DNA from: Thermoplasmata archaeon | GTDB lineage: Archaea; Thermoplasmatota; Thermoplasmata; UBA184 | Reading direction: 5' to 3' | DNA length: 5,178 bases | Assembly: GCA_030064695.1 (NCBI GenBank) | Contig: JASHYV010000024.1 | Coordinates: 1-5,178, forward strand | Part shown: piece by piece, positions 5,107 to 5,178 of the stretch | Layout: every line of letters begins with the position of its first letter | How positions within the stretch are numbered: position 1 is the first letter of the stretch | The notes under the pieces: model-generated | Told to the model about the DNA's origin: nothing | The model's database searches: none | Seen by the model: only the letters and a program-made list of their open reading frames with translations | Made by a program: the position numbers and the translations under genes

Positions 5107-5178
5107 CTAGGGTCGGGGGCGTCTTAAGCCGGCCGCCTCGAGCTCGAGGTGGAACGGGAGCGCCGGGGCGGAGTGCGT
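5107..5178 (-). other. Possible C-terminal end of an unseen upstream gene
   Basis: Read on the minus strand from the window edge, one frame is open for 23 codons (…SAPALPFHLELEAAGL…) to a TAG at 5107-5109. It has nearly pure G/C third positions until its last few codons. This could be the tail of a gene running in the same direction as nadA, ending 15 bp before it. A plus-strand gene starting at GTG 5149 is an alternative. The fragment is too short to decide or identify. Confidence 0.2.
5120..5128 (-). promoter_or_regulatory. Weak TATA-like candidate upstream of nadA
   Basis: The only AT-rich patch upstream of nadA is the palindrome CTTAAG (5123-5128), 32-37 bp before the ATG. If used, transcription would begin about 7-10 nt before the start codon, giving a very short leader. 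Being palindromic, it could equally serve a plus-strand gene, where it is 21-26 bp upstream of a GTG at 5149. The assignment is by position only. Confidence 0.25.

Noticed and set aside
1..5178. CRISPR arrays, tRNA or rRNA genes, insertion sequences, attachment sites
   Set aside because: No regularly spaced repeats, tRNA-like consensus stretches, transposase motifs or long terminal inverted repeats were seen on either strand.

Overview
The window looks like chromosomal DNA of a very GC-rich archaeon (about 70% G+C or more by eye). Three things point to an archaeon: AT-rich boxes sit 23-30 bp upstream of several GTG starts, as expected for archaeal TATA boxes of leaderless transcripts; the polymerase is a family X enzyme with an attached PHP-type C-terminal domain; and the quinolinate synthase has the compact ~300-residue form common in archaea. 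The proteins are not strikingly acidic, so a haloarchaeon is less likely. A GC-rich member of the Thermoplasmatota is my best guess, but no sequence here fixes the taxonomy.

Layout: six confident genes are packed with almost no free space. (1) On the minus strand, 6-887 encodes a TIGR02757/DUF2400 protein with an endonuclease III-like Cys cluster. (2) Diverging from it across a 78-bp two-way promoter region is a plus-strand pair: a GNAT-type acetyltransferase (966-1760) and a family X DNA polymerase (1757-3403), joined by an ATGA overlap. (3) Converging on the polymerase, and overlapping its 3' end by 32 bp, is a small minus-strand zinc-binding protein (3372-3725). (4) Diverging from that gene is a small plus-strand membrane protein (3828-4181). 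(5) Tail to tail with the membrane protein, 4 bp apart, is nadA, quinolinate synthase (4186-5091, minus). The last 87 bp hold the nadA upstream region and possibly the end of another gene.

How the genes may work together: the left half may be a DNA-repair neighbourhood, with a possible base-excision protein (DUF2400) divergent from a gap-filling polymerase. The polymerase is the most interesting gene. Its nucleotidyltransferase active site is intact, but its PHP domain has lost most of the recognisable metal ligands, which suggests a non-catalytic or repurposed domain. The right half (zinc protein, membrane protein, nadA) shows no clear joint pathway. No mobile element, CRISPR array, tRNA or rRNA was seen, and there is no gene-free stretch longer than about 100 bp.
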